Below are positions 25,424 through 34,100 of a stretch of DNA of 38,826 bases, piece after piece; the first letter of the stretch is position 1; every line of letters starts with the position of its first letter. The notes under the pieces are model-generated. The model was given only the letters and a program-made list of their open reading frames with translations, searched no databases and was not told the DNA's origin. Both the position numbers and the translations under genes were made by a program. This stretch comes from Promethearchaeota archaeon (lineage in GTDB: Archaea > Asgardarchaeota > Lokiarchaeia > Sigynarchaeales > SOKP01): positions 1 to 38,826 of the forward strand of contig JAGXOB010000012.1 of the NCBI GenBank assembly GCA_019894735.1, in the 5' to 3' direction.

Positions 25424-25776
25424 GAAATTTTCACCTCTAGAGAAGATTTACAACGATTTTTTGTTCAAAAAAGTAGTGATAAAAGTTTTATTTAAGATTA
25501 TCTAAAAAGAAAAAGATATCTAAATAACTCTTTATCGATTTCAAGTTAAACTCGAATAATGTCGCAATTACCACGCAAGAAAAAAAGGTATTTATGAATT
25601 TGTAACTTGGAATTAATGAAGATTTTTAACCAATTATTTTGATCTGAGAAAATTTTTTCTTAGAATATATATGTGGATAATATATCTATCTTTTTTATTA
25701 AAATATTTTTTTACAACAAAATTTAGAATCTCATTATGCTTTTAATAATCATTTTAAGTACCTCGATTTCAAAATT
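25424..25776. other. 353-base AT-rich intergenic region
   Basis: Between the LRR gene end and the copy-2 regulator start. I see no ORF or RNA gene. It holds the SD above, a possible TATA element CTTAAATAAAAC on the minus strand near 25485-25496 about 60 bases before the regulator start, and an imperfect inverted repeat CTGAGAAAATTTTTTCTTAG at 25644-25663 with one G-T pair. Confidence 0.5.
25431..25437 (-). promoter_or_regulatory. Shine-Dalgarno ahead of a putative ATC start
   Basis: Minus strand reads GAGGTGA, a full match to the archaeal SD consensus, seven bases before the in-frame ATC. The GTG within it is out of frame with the protein and soon meets a stop. Confidence 0.6.
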
Positions 25777-26784
25777 TCAATAAATATCTTTAAAATACTT
25801 CTCATAAATTTCGTCTTTTGCTTCCTTCGGAAGTGGATTATCCCGTATCCATAATTTTTCTAAATTTGGGTTGTGAAGCCCTTTAAACTCGCTGATTTTA
25901 TTCCGAGACAAATCTAAGTCGTAAAGACTAATAAGAGAGTCTAACCCCTTTACTTCAGAGATCAAATTTCCTGCTAAATCCAATTCCGTTAAATTTTCTA
26001 ACCCTTCAATATCTTTAATCTCTCGAATGTGATTACACCCTAATACTAAAGTATATAATCTCCTTAAAGTTTCTAATCCAGTAATTTCCTCAATCTTATT
26101 TCCACCTAATTCTAGTTCATACAACTTTGTTAGGTTTACTAATCCCTCTATAACCGAGATTTCGTTGCTGTTGAGATTCAATCTCGATAAGTTCGCCAAG
26201 TTTTCTAGGTTCTCAATCTTCTGTATTTTGTTGTTAGTCAAATCCAATCTCTGTAAATTTTTAAGATTATCAAGACCTTCAATCTTTTTAATAAAATTAT
26301 CTCTAATGCTTAGTGAAATTAATTCTGCGAGGTTATTTAACCGTTTAATTCGCTTAATTTTATTATTCATTAGCGATAGGGCAATGAGATGTCTATTGCG
26401 GTCAACACCATCGATTTCTTCGATTTCATTATTCGAAAGATGCAAATGCGTAAGATTTTCTAATGTTTCTAATCCCTCAATACTCTTAATATTGTTATTT
26501 CTCAAGTTTATGACCTCTAATTTCGTTAAATTCTGCAAATCCTCGATTTTGTTAATCTTATTCTCTATCAAGTTAAGTGAAGTTAGGTTCTTCAAGGAAT
26601 CAAGAGCACTAATATGTGTTATATTATTACCAGCTAAGTCTAAAGAGACTAAATCGATTAGAGATTCTATCCCCTCAATTTCCCTTATAATTTTGATATT
26701 TTTTCCTCGAAGAGTCAGTGAGTTATTTATTGGGTTGACCGAATAAGGTCGACCACGAACCTTTACAATACTTATATCATTCAC
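25777..26784 (-). CDS. SDS22-like leucine-rich-repeat protein
   Basis: 335 residues, almost wholly 22-residue leucine-rich repeats of the SDS22 type (LDLAGNNITHISALDSLKNL pattern). About twelve LxLxxN units run from residue 46 to 310, preceded by a short N-terminal strand region and closed by a cap (NPNLEKLWIRDNPLPKEAKD). No signal peptide or membrane segment, so a cytoplasmic protein-binding scaffold is expected; the partner is unknown. The called start is a GTG inside AGGTGA, that is, inside the only SD-like element; an in-frame ATA three codons later sits five bases after it. Divergent from TFB. LRR proteins of this kind are frequent in Asgard genomes. Confidence 0.88.
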   Translation of the reverse strand: MNDISIVKVRGRPYSVNPINNSLTLRGKNIKIIREIEGIESLIDLVSLDLAGNNITHISALDSLKNLTSLNLIENKINKIEDLQNLTKLEVINLRNNNIKSIEGLETLENLTHLHLSNNEIEEIDGVDRNRHLIALSLMNNKIKRIKRLNNLAELISLSIRDNFIKKIEGLDNLKNLQRLDLTNNKIQKIENLENLANLSRLNLNSNEISVIEGLVNLTKLYELELGGNKIEEITGLETLRRLYTLVLGCNHIREIKDIEGLENLTELDLAGNLISEVKGLDSLISLYDLDLSRNKISEFKGLHNPNLEKLWIRDNPLPKEAKDEIYEKYFKDIY

Positions 26785-27204
26785 CTAAATTATAACATTA
26801 TCTTCATATTTAAAAATTTTACGAGATGTTAGAAAGAGTGATAAAATCCATGAGAAAAAATGAATTTTCCTCCTATTTTTTGTGTGTAATTTATTTAGAT
26901 ACATATATACATGTTACTAATATTTTTTATTTGAAAAAATAATTTTTAGATTATTATATTCAAATTCGTCTTTGACCCGCGAATTAGTTTACAAAAAATA
27001 TGAGTGCAAACCGTAAAAAATTATCAAATGATCGTAATATTTAAATAGGTGTGTGCAAATAATAATTATATATCAAGTTGTGTGCTCAAAAATAATTATT
27101 TGTTAGTAAAAAGTCATAAAATTCCTTTGACAAAAAGGAAATTGTAATAAAAAAACACACGACAAAAAAATTATAATAATTTGTAAGGGAAGTGGTATGG
27201 TAAA
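26785..27204. other. 420-base divergent intergenic region (LRR / TFB)
   Basis: No ORF of note. It contains two copies of a GTGTGC...AATAATTAT element (27051-27069 and 27080-27099), a short inverted repeat TTCCTTT-GACAA-AAAGGAA (27122-27140), and several AT boxes that could be TATA elements (ATTTAAATA at 27039-27047, TTATATAT at 27065-27072, TTATAATAA near 27170). The last lies about 30 bases before the TFB start. Confidence 0.5.
27051..27099 (+). repeat. paired GTGTGC / AATAATTAT repeats upstream of TFB
   Basis: Two imperfect direct copies, GTGTGCAAATAATAATTAT and GTGTGCTCAAAAATAATTAT, begin 29 bases apart, close to three turns of the helix. A related GAGTGCAAAC occurs at 27002. Could be operator sites; seen by eye only. 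Confidence 0.45.
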
Positions 27205-28092
27205 ATGGTCGTTGAAATCGATTCGTTAACAAATATGTGTCCCGAATGCGGAGGAAGTATCGTTATTATACAGGAAAGAGGAGAAACAGTCTGTCAACAA
27301 TGTGGACTGGTAGTAGGGGAGAGAGGATTAGACGTTAATCACAGTGGAATAAGAGCTTATTCGAAGCACGAAAAAGATAGAAAGGAGCGGACAGGGTCTC
27401 CAATGTCTATCTTAATGCCAGATATTGGTCTAAGCACTGTTATAGATCGGACAAAAATCAAAAACCCCGACCTGAGGCGTGCTGCTAAGTGGAATACTCA
27501 CTTGTCCTGGGAAAAGAGAAATATGTTGATGGCTATTACCGAGTTAAAAAGAATCGGTGGCAATCTAAACTTCCCTGAGCGAGTGAAAAAATCGGCAGTT
27601 CGATTGTATAAAGAAGTATTTAAAAGACAACTTTTACGAGGGAGATCTATTAATGGTATGGTTGCTGCTTGTGCGTATTATGCATGTAAAGACGAAAGAG
27701 TTCCTATTACGCTTCAGGAAATCTTAGAAGAGGCTTCAATTAACGATAACATTGTAAAAAAATGTTATAAGATTCTAGTACGGGAGCTAAATTTAAAAAT
27801 CTCACATATAGATCCAGTTACACTTATTCCACGATATTGTGCTGATTTAAATTTAGGGATTGAAGTAGAAAAGGAAGCAATGAGAGTTCTTCACAATTTC
27901 ATTATTAGGACTTCTATATCTGGTAAGGATCCTAAAGGATTATGTGCGGGTGCAATATATCTCATATCTAAACTGAGAAATGTGAAAGTTTCCCAGAAAG
28001 ACATTTCTCATGTAATAGGAGTCACAGAAGTAACATTACGCTCCAGATATAAAGAACTTCTTAAAAGTATTAGTTTGAACTTTAACACTTAA
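27205..28092 (+). CDS. tfb: transcription initiation factor TFB
   Basis: Archaeal TFIIB homologue that joins TBP at promoters and recruits RNA polymerase. The 295 residues have an N-terminal zinc ribbon (Cys12, Cys15, Cys30, Cys33), a B-reader/linker region (SKHEKDRKERTGSPMSI), and two cyclin-like repeats from about residues 105 and 200. The second ends with the helix-turn-helix KVSQKDISHVIGVTEVTLRS that reads the BRE. Length is at the short end for TFB. ATG with GGAAGTGGT upstream. Monocistronic; convergent with the phosphate-uptake genes. Other TFB paralogues may exist elsewhere. Confidence 0.96.
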   Translation: MVVEIDSLTNMCPECGGSIVIIQERGETVCQQCGLVVGERGLDVNHSGIRAYSKHEKDRKERTGSPMSILMPDIGLSTVIDRTKIKNPDLRRAAKWNTHLSWEKRNMLMAITELKRIGGNLNFPERVKKSAVRLYKEVFKRQLLRGRSINGMVAACAYYACKDERVPITLQEILEEASINDNIVKKCYKILVRELNLKISHIDPVTLIPRYCADLNLGIEVEKEAMRVLHNFIIRTSISGKDPKGLCAGAIYLISKLRNVKVSQKDISHVIGVTEVTLRSRYKELLKSISLNFNT

Positions 28093-28203
28093 ATCTCATT
28101 TTTGAAATATTTATTATTTTATTTCATTTTTTAAAAACTGATTCTTCTTTTAATCTATCATTATAAAAAAATAGTTAAGATCCTTTAAAATGATTCTTCC
28201 AAT

Positions 28204-28887
28204 CTAAAGAACTCGAGAGCTTGTCAAAAGAACTATAATATAATCCGCTACACCCTCAATAGAATCAGAAATGGCCTCCAGAATGTCGAAAATATTTCCA
28301 ACAGTAAATATTGTAAAGAAGTTGACATCGTATTTTGTTTCTTGAAGACTTTCTCTTAATTTTATGTTAAGAAGGTCAACATCATGTTCAAGTTGGTTTA
28401 TCTTATTTGCGAACTCCTTTACGTTAGTTCTTTCTCCCACTAAATCAATCACAAGCTTATCTAAATATTCAACAGCCTTTACAGTTGTCTCTATAATTTC
28501 TAAGATTAACCGTAATGATTCTTCACTACTTTGATCCCAAAACCTAGTTGGGATAGTTGTTACCCTACGAGCTACACCAGTGCTGCAATTTGCTACGTCA
28601 TCCAATCTCTTAATTAAATGTGATAAATTCAATCTTATACTAGGATTTAGTTCTCCCTTAGAAACATCTTTGAGGACTTCTCGTCTTATCTTATCTGCTT
28701 CATCTTCTAAAAGATCAACTTTTTGGAAGTTTTCTCGGGCTTTATCGAGATTTTTATCCTTTAATAATATTTTAAGTCCTATTTCTAATTCTTTAACGCA
28801 ATCTTGGACGATTTGAGCATGTTTGATCGTTTTTTCTAAAACATTTAATGCTGTTGCTCGTTTTAAAAATTCTATTAATGAACCCAT
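28204..28887 (-). CDS. PhoU-like / DUF47 phosphate transport regulator
   Basis: 227-residue helical protein of the DUF47 (PhoU-like) family, members of which accompany PiT transporters and bind metals. Typical pieces are a DEADKIRREVLKDVSKGELN segment (about residues 44-63), LSHLIKRLDDVANCS, and the C-terminal IFDILEAISDSIEGVADYI with its acidic metal-binding pattern. The frame is open to a GTG at 28896, but that GTG lies inside the SD GAGTGAT; the ATG at 28887 follows it at proper spacing, so I use it. It is the third gene of the minus-strand phosphate unit. Confidence 0.88.
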   Translation of the reverse strand: MGSLIEFLKRATALNVLEKTIKHAQIVQDCVKELEIGLKILLKDKNLDKARENFQKVDLLEDEADKIRREVLKDVSKGELNPSIRLNLSHLIKRLDDVANCSTGVARRVTTIPTRFWDQSSEESLRLILEIIETTVKAVEYLDKLVIDLVGERTNVKEFANKINQLEHDVDLLNIKLRESLQETKYDVNFFTIFTVGNIFDILEAISDSIEGVADYIIVLLTSSRVL

Positions 28888-28956
28888 TTTTATCACTCAA
28901 TTTCCTTTCTTTTCTTTTACTATATATTACTATTACTAGTTAATTTTTATACTTTT

Positions 28957-29988
28957 TTAGGTCAATCCAAATAAATTAAATCCGAAATAAATAACTCCTG
29001 CAAGAATTGCAGCAACTGGAAATGTGAGTACCCAGTATACTGCCATTTTCCCTAATCCTTTATAATCTACTTCTTTTCTTTGGGCTAAACTCATCCCAAT
29101 TATACAAAAAACTATAACGTGACTGTGTGATATTGGTAAACTTAACAATGTTGCTATCATAAGAATTAACGCTGAACTAATTTGGGTAACAAGACTTTCG
29201 CTTGGGCGAGAATCTATCATTTGGGAGGCTAAATTCCTTACGACATACCGCGCGGCAATATAGATTCCTAAACAAGAAGCAATTCCGCAAAGGAGAGCAA
29301 ATATGACATACGATCCTAGATTCAACGAGCCATTATCTAGCAAACCATAGAGAATACCTAACGCTTCACCTGAATTTGCACCAACCCATATTTCAGCGAA
29401 TACCACAGCAAGTAACAATAACCATTTAAAAGTCTTTTCAGATTTCTCGATCTGATTTAATCCTTTTAAACGAGACAAATATGTTTTAGCTAGAATCTTA
29501 AAAAGCACATATGTTATAATCAATCCAAAAGTTGGTGATAAGAACCATCCTAAAATGACATTATTTAATTTTACCCAATTAAACGCTGTTTCAGGGTTAA
29601 CATCTCCTTGTGTTAGAGCATATACGAATACAACTCCCACTATACTTCCTACAAGCGAGTGGGTGCTACTTAAAGGGATTCCTGCGAAACTACCAATAAT
29701 TAGCCAAAAAATACTGCTAATCAAAACAGTTAGTAACATAATATCGGTATAATTTAGAGCCTCCCCTAATAAATCAGCACCAACAGTTTTTGCTACAAAA
29801 GCAAAGGCAAACGCGAACATCCCTAGCCCAACTGCTATGCCACCAATTAGTAAAGCCAATTTAAATTTTATTACTCCTGCTCCTACTAAAGTAGATAATG
29901 TCTCGTCATTCGCTCCTATTGAAAACGCAAGTGCTATTGCCAAGACAATTAAAACAATTACTAAAATTGAAATTATATCAACAGCCAT
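28957..29988 (-). CDS. pit: PiT-family inorganic phosphate transporter
   Basis: Integral membrane phosphate permease of the PHO4/PiT family, 343 residues, with about ten hydrophobic helices. The duplicated signature is visible: SIGANDETLSTLVGAGVI near residue 24 and the matching VGANSGEALGILYG in the second half. SSTHSLVGSIVG (about 126-137) and SHSHVIVFCIIG are the conserved phosphate-handling segments. It probably imports metal-phosphate or phosphate with a cation. It lies between two PhoU-like genes, 20 bases after one and 60 before the other, forming one operon. Confidence 0.93.
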   Translation of the reverse strand: MAVDIISILVIVLIVLAIALAFSIGANDETLSTLVGAGVIKFKLALLIGGIAVGLGMFAFAFAFVAKTVGADLLGEALNYTDIMLLTVLISSIFWLIIGSFAGIPLSSTHSLVGSIVGVVFVYALTQGDVNPETAFNWVKLNNVILGWFLSPTFGLIITYVLFKILAKTYLSRLKGLNQIEKSEKTFKWLLLLAVVFAEIWVGANSGEALGILYGLLDNGSLNLGSYVIFALLCGIASCLGIYIAARYVVRNLASQMIDSRPSESLVTQISSALILMIATLLSLPISHSHVIVFCIIGMSLAQRKEVDYKGLGKMAVYWVLTFPVAAILAGVIYFGFNLFGLT

Positions 29989-30007
29989 GTTAAATCGGAT
30001 TTGAATT

Positions 30008-30670
30008 TTAATCGAAGATTAAATATTTAGTTGCTAAAAATTGAATATATTCCGAAAAGCTCTTGATGTGGTCAGCTAACATCATAATGTTTTCTATTAA
30101 TTCTTTCAAGTATAAGAAAGTTCTTGATAGATAATCCATATCATAATTGTACAATCGATCAAGTAAATCCCATTCTTGCTTTCTCATTTTACGTCTTTCG
30201 TCTTTTACATTTTCGCAGATATTATGAGCTTTACTTAAATCTGAACCTATAGATTTTACTGCTTCTGTCAAATAATTAGAGATTGTTCTTAACGATTTTA
30301 AAATAATTATGATTTGGAGTTTGAACTCATTATCAGGAAATACCACCTTATAGAGAAGCATTTTATTGGCAAAATATTCCCCTATATTTTTAATATCATT
30401 TATTTTATTAAATAGTTTTAATCTATCTGATTTTGAAAACATTAATTTAGATTTGAAGATTTTAGATTCAAATGTTTTCTTAATTCTTACTTCCGTATTA
30501 GTTTCAATCACATATTTTAGATTCTCTGTGAATTTTTCGAATTTTTCGTCAACAAGAAATTCAATACCTTCAATTAATTTCAAGTTTTGTTCATTAATAT
30601 TATCAACAAATAAGTGCGTTAATTCGTCAATATTTAGCTTTTTTAACTCCTTTTCACTTATTTCACTCAT
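30008..30670 (-). CDS. second PhoU/DUF47-like helical protein
   Basis: 220 residues, all predicted helix, with weak but visible resemblance to DUF47/PhoU proteins: paired helical bundles and a C-terminal LADHIKSFSEYIQFLATKYL that mirrors the metal-binding helix of the family. It lacks the clear acidic clusters of the other copy. It starts with ATG after GGTGAT at five bases and is the first gene of the phosphate operon, directly before the transporter. Probably an accessory or regulatory subunit. Confidence in the family is moderate and rests partly on context. Confidence 0.6.
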   Translation of the reverse strand: MSEISEKELKKLNIDELTHLFVDNINEQNLKLIEGIEFLVDEKFEKFTENLKYVIETNTEVRIKKTFESKIFKSKLMFSKSDRLKLFNKINDIKNIGEYFANKMLLYKVVFPDNEFKLQIIIILKSLRTISNYLTEAVKSIGSDLSKAHNICENVKDERRKMRKQEWDLLDRLYNYDMDYLSRTFLYLKELIENIMMLADHIKSFSEYIQFLATKYLIFD

Positions 30671-30859
30671 TATGAATCACCATTATAGAATTTTTATGTT
30701 TTTTTATAAATTTCGTCTATATTCTATATAGAAATAATAATTTCTTTGACAAATTTAACTTTACTTTTCATTTATTAACCTTAAAATATAAATTTCATGA
30801 GTTAGAAAATGTTTAGTCTTATTGGAAATATAAGTCTCTCTTTTACATATTACCTAACG

Positions 30860-31123
30860 ATGAGTAACGTTCAAAAATTCTACTTTTTTCGTTGTTATCA
30901 TTGTGGCGAATGGAGCTATAGTAATAAAATAATAAAAACTAAAAAATGTTGGAAATGTAATCGGTCTTTCCTATTCAAAAATTCGGCTAAATTTTCTAAA
31001 ATGGTAACTTTTCAGGGAGCGATTAAAATTATTAAGGAGTTGAAAATGAAAGGAGAAAAAGAATCACTTTTTCAATTTCTGAATATCAAAATAAATGGAA
31101 CACCTAATAATTTTAAAAAATAA
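30860..31123 (+). CDS. DUF1922-like zinc-ribbon protein
   Basis: Small protein, 87 residues from the ATG at 30860; an upstream in-frame ATG at 30809 would add 17 hydrophobic residues with no family match. It has a C4 zinc ribbon FRCYHCGEW (Cys-x2-Cys) and KKCWKCNRSF (Cys-x2-Cys), followed by FSKMVTFQGAIKIIKELK. The order matches DUF1922, typified by Methanothermobacter MTH1184. Function unknown; nucleic-acid or protein binding is possible. It lies upstream of the TldD/TldE pair, 88 bases away on the same strand. Confidence 0.65.
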   Translation: MSNVQKFYFFRCYHCGEWSYSNKIIKTKKCWKCNRSFLFKNSAKFSKMVTFQGAIKIIKELKMKGEKESLFQFLNIKINGTPNNFKK

Positions 31124-31211
31124 AATTATTTAACCCTCTCTTCTTCAATCCTTTAAAGCTCTCAAATTTTTTGATGGGTTGTTATTTATTGATTGTGGTT
31201 AGAAGAATTTT

Positions 31212-32663
31212 ATGGAGATTAATGATGATTTAAAGGTATTTGATAATACCTTTATTAATAAATTGCATCGAGAGGCTGAAAACAAAATTGAATATTGGGA
31301 TATCAGAGCAACGTATTCTCAAGGAACAACATTAGATTTCACCGATCAAAAGAGTACAGAAATATCATCCTACGAGATAATTAATTGTGGTATAAGAACT
31401 TTTGTTAACGGAGGATGGGGATTTTATGTTCTTAAAGATATTAACAAGGATAGATTATTGTCGAGTTTCATAAAATCGATAAAATTAGCAAAGTTGACGG
31501 AATCTCTATCGAAAAACAAGTTTAAGATAAAAGAAAGAGATCCTATTAATGAGGACTTTAAGATTGACAGTAAAATTAAGCTCTCTAATGTTAATATTGA
31601 AGATAAAATTCAGTTAGTAAAAAACCACGAAAAAATCGCTTCTGATTATTCTAAAATGGTAAAAAATACCCGTACAATTTACATGGATGGTGTAAGTAAT
31701 TATATTTTTATAAACTCGTTTGGGAGTCAGGTAAAACAAAATCTTTCGTTTTTACGGCTATTGAACATAGTATATTCCCAAAAAGCGGGTATTATCCAAA
31801 GATCAATTAACTCCGTGGGAGGATTAGGTGGATTTGAGATATTGTCCACAGACGACGCTGAAAATATAAGTAGAAAAACAGCAAAAGAATCAATAAAATT
31901 ATTAGATGCTAAATCTCCTATAGGAGGTAAATTTCCCATTATTGCAGATTCAAAACTTGCGGGAACGCTAATCCATGAAGCACTTGGACATGCTTGCGAA
32001 GCAGATTTGGTCTTAAGTAAAGAGAGCGTATTGAAGGGAAAAATAGGCCAAGAAGTGGCTTTAAGGGATATTAGTGTTATAGATGATCCAACTATAGGTC
32101 AAGGAAAATCATTTGGATTACCATACGAATTATTTGGGAGTTATTTTATTGACGATGAAGGGATTCCTTCCCAAAAAACAATTATTATTGAAAATGGAGT
32201 ATTAAGAAATTATTTGCATAATTTAGAAACTTCTTCAAGAATGAGCGTACCTCCCAACGGCCATGGGAGAGCATCTTCTAGTTCTTCAAAGCCTCAAGTA
32301 CGTATGGGTTTTACTTACATTGAGCCTAGAGATTGGGAAATCGATGAATTAATAGAAGATACCAAGAACGGTATTCTTTGCGAAGACTTTTTATATGGTT
32401 ATACAAACCCAACTACCGGAAACTTCCAATTTAAGTGTAAGTTTTCATATAAAATCGAAAATGGAGAAAAAAAAGAATTGATGCGGGATGTTGCATTATC
32501 TGGAATGATTTTAGAGGTCTTAAATAGAGTTTCTGCTATAGGCAATAAAAATACATTCAGCTACAGTGATGGAATTTGTGGAAAGGGTGGTCAGAGCGTT
32601 AGAGTATGTGATGGGGGCCCGTATTTAAGAGTTGAAGACATAACGGTGGGAGGATTAAATTAA
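31212..32663 (+). CDS. tldD: TldD metalloprotease subunit
   Basis: Catalytic subunit of the TldD/TldE zinc protease, 483 residues. The zinc site HEALGH (His255, Glu256, His260; HExxxH) is intact, with the following ACEADLVL typical of TldD. The C-terminal domain (GGQSVRVCDGGPYLRVEDIT) is the usual closing segment. In bacteria the heterodimer processes microcin B17, degrades CcdA and cleaves unfolded peptides; the archaeal target is unknown. It directly abuts tldE: the next ATG follows the stop without a gap, so the two are coupled. Confidence 0.94.
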   Translation: MEINDDLKVFDNTFINKLHREAENKIEYWDIRATYSQGTTLDFTDQKSTEISSYEIINCGIRTFVNGGWGFYVLKDINKDRLLSSFIKSIKLAKLTESLSKNKFKIKERDPINEDFKIDSKIKLSNVNIEDKIQLVKNHEKIASDYSKMVKNTRTIYMDGVSNYIFINSFGSQVKQNLSFLRLLNIVYSQKAGIIQRSINSVGGLGGFEILSTDDAENISRKTAKESIKLLDAKSPIGGKFPIIADSKLAGTLIHEALGHACEADLVLSKESVLKGKIGQEVALRDISVIDDPTIGQGKSFGLPYELFGSYFIDDEGIPSQKTIIIENGVLRNYLHNLETSSRMSVPPNGHGRASSSSSKPQVRMGFTYIEPRDWEIDELIEDTKNGILCEDFLYGYTNPTTGNFQFKCKFSYKIENGEKKELMRDVALSGMILEVLNRVSAIGNKNTFSYSDGICGKGGQSVRVCDGGPYLRVEDITVGGLN

Positions 32664-34040
32664 ATGGAAAACGAGATTGATATCTTTGAACTAGGTAATT
32701 ACGGATTAAGAATCGCCGAAAAAAAATACCCCTCTTACAAATGTGCTGAGATCTTTGTTGGAAAGAGTAATTATACCAATATTGAGATCGAAGAAAATTC
32801 AATAAAGTACAGCGAATTGGGGAGCGACAACGGAGTTTCTATTAGAATATATAATAATCAAGGATCTATAGGGTTCGCTTTTACAAATAAACTGAACAAG
32901 ACAGTTATCGAAAAAATAGTTTCTAACGCTATTAAAATGATGAATGCAGGTACTCCTGATCCTAATTTCAAAAATTTACCTGAAAAACATAACACTTATC
33001 CCAAAATTGAAAATTTATACGATAAAAGTATAGAATCTTTAACGATAGAAGATTCGATAGAGCTAATAAAAGATTTGATTAAAGTGTGCAATGAGGATGA
33101 CCTAGCAATTTCTCAATCTGGCGATTTCACAGCAAATTACAATCTGTCCTATGTATTCAATTCGAATGGCGTTGAAGCGTGCGGAGAAGAAACTTTATTC
33201 TCAATTTCATCCAACATTATTGTAAAAGACAAAGCGACAGGAAAAACTTCAAATGGTTATGAGTCCCAAATGAAAAGAAAGTTAAATGATATTAATGGAA
33301 CAAGTACTGCCGTAGAAGCTTTGAAAAATGCAAAAAAAAACCTTAACCGTATAAAAATAAAGACTAAAAAGATGCCGATTGTATTAACTCCTAAAGGAAC
33401 CATAAACTTGATTTTAAATCCAATTGCGTCCGCAATAAATGCAGAATTGTTCCAGTATAAACGTAGTTTCTTAGTAGATAGAAGAGAGAAAAAAATTGGC
33501 TCAGAACATTTAACTCTTGAAGATAACGCATTAATCAATGGTGCCGTAGGATCAAGTATATTCGATGGAGAAGGAGTTCCGTGTAAAAATAAAAGAATCA
33601 TAGTAAATGGGATTTTTTTGAAATCGGGGTTATTACATAACAGTTATACTGCAGGGAAGGAAGGAGTCGAAAGCACTGGAAATGCTTCTAGACGGTCCTT
33701 TAGTTCCGTTCCTTCAATAGGTATATCAAACTTAATCTTAAAACCAGGAATGGATCCTCATGAAGAGATAATAAAGGATGTTAAAGAGGGGATTTTGTTA
33801 AATTCTACAGGAGATTCTCCAAATATTTCAACAGGGGACTTTAGTGGATTAATTTCTCAAGGGAATTTAATTAAAAATGGAGAAATAAAACAAGCTTTGA
33901 ACGAGACTATGTTTGGTATAAATCTTTTGGATTTGTTTAAAAATATTGATGCCGTCTCAAAAGATTATCGAATTTATGGATCATTTAAAGCCCCGTTTGT
34001 AAGAATAAAAGATGTACAAATTATTGGATCTGAAGATTAA
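32664..34040 (+). CDS. tldE: TldE/PmbA protease partner subunit
   Basis: Non-catalytic partner of TldD, 458 residues. It has the TldD/PmbA fold (GVSIRIYNNQGSIGFAFTN, 53-71; NSYTAGKEGVESTGNASRRS) but no HExxxH motif, as expected for the TldE/PmbA subunit. The C-terminus, YGSFKAPFVRIKDVQIIG, is the conserved end. It completes the protease operon. A run of eight T at 34075-34082 downstream could terminate the transcript. Confidence 0.93.
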   Translation: MENEIDIFELGNYGLRIAEKKYPSYKCAEIFVGKSNYTNIEIEENSIKYSELGSDNGVSIRIYNNQGSIGFAFTNKLNKTVIEKIVSNAIKMMNAGTPDPNFKNLPEKHNTYPKIENLYDKSIESLTIEDSIELIKDLIKVCNEDDLAISQSGDFTANYNLSYVFNSNGVEACGEETLFSISSNIIVKDKATGKTSNGYESQMKRKLNDINGTSTAVEALKNAKKNLNRIKIKTKKMPIVLTPKGTINLILNPIASAINAELFQYKRSFLVDRREKKIGSEHLTLEDNALINGAVGSSIFDGEGVPCKNKRIIVNGIFLKSGLLHNSYTAGKEGVESTGNASRRSFSSVPSIGISNLILKPGMDPHEEIIKDVKEGILLNSTGDSPNISTGDFSGLISQGNLIKNGEIKQALNETMFGINLLDLFKNIDAVSKDYRIYGSFKAPFVRIKDVQIIGSED

Positions 34041-34100
34041 ATAGGTATGATTTAATTTATTGATATAATAAAGATTTTTTTTATTTAAGTGTCTAATAGA

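Noticed and set aside
25644..25663. Inverted repeat CTGAGAAAATTTTTTCTTAG as a terminator or operator
   Set aside because: It is imperfect and made mostly of A and T in a very AT-rich gap; such repeats are expected by chance.
26165..26746. 193-codon plus-strand ORF opposite the LRR gene
   Set aside because: It is the mirror of the regular leucine-rich repeats, with Leu/Ile/Ser/Phe-rich, low-complexity translation and no family likeness.
30366..30731. 121-codon plus-strand ORF opposite the PhoU-like gene
   Set aside because: Antisense shadow with Asn/Phe/Ser-rich translation and no independent support.
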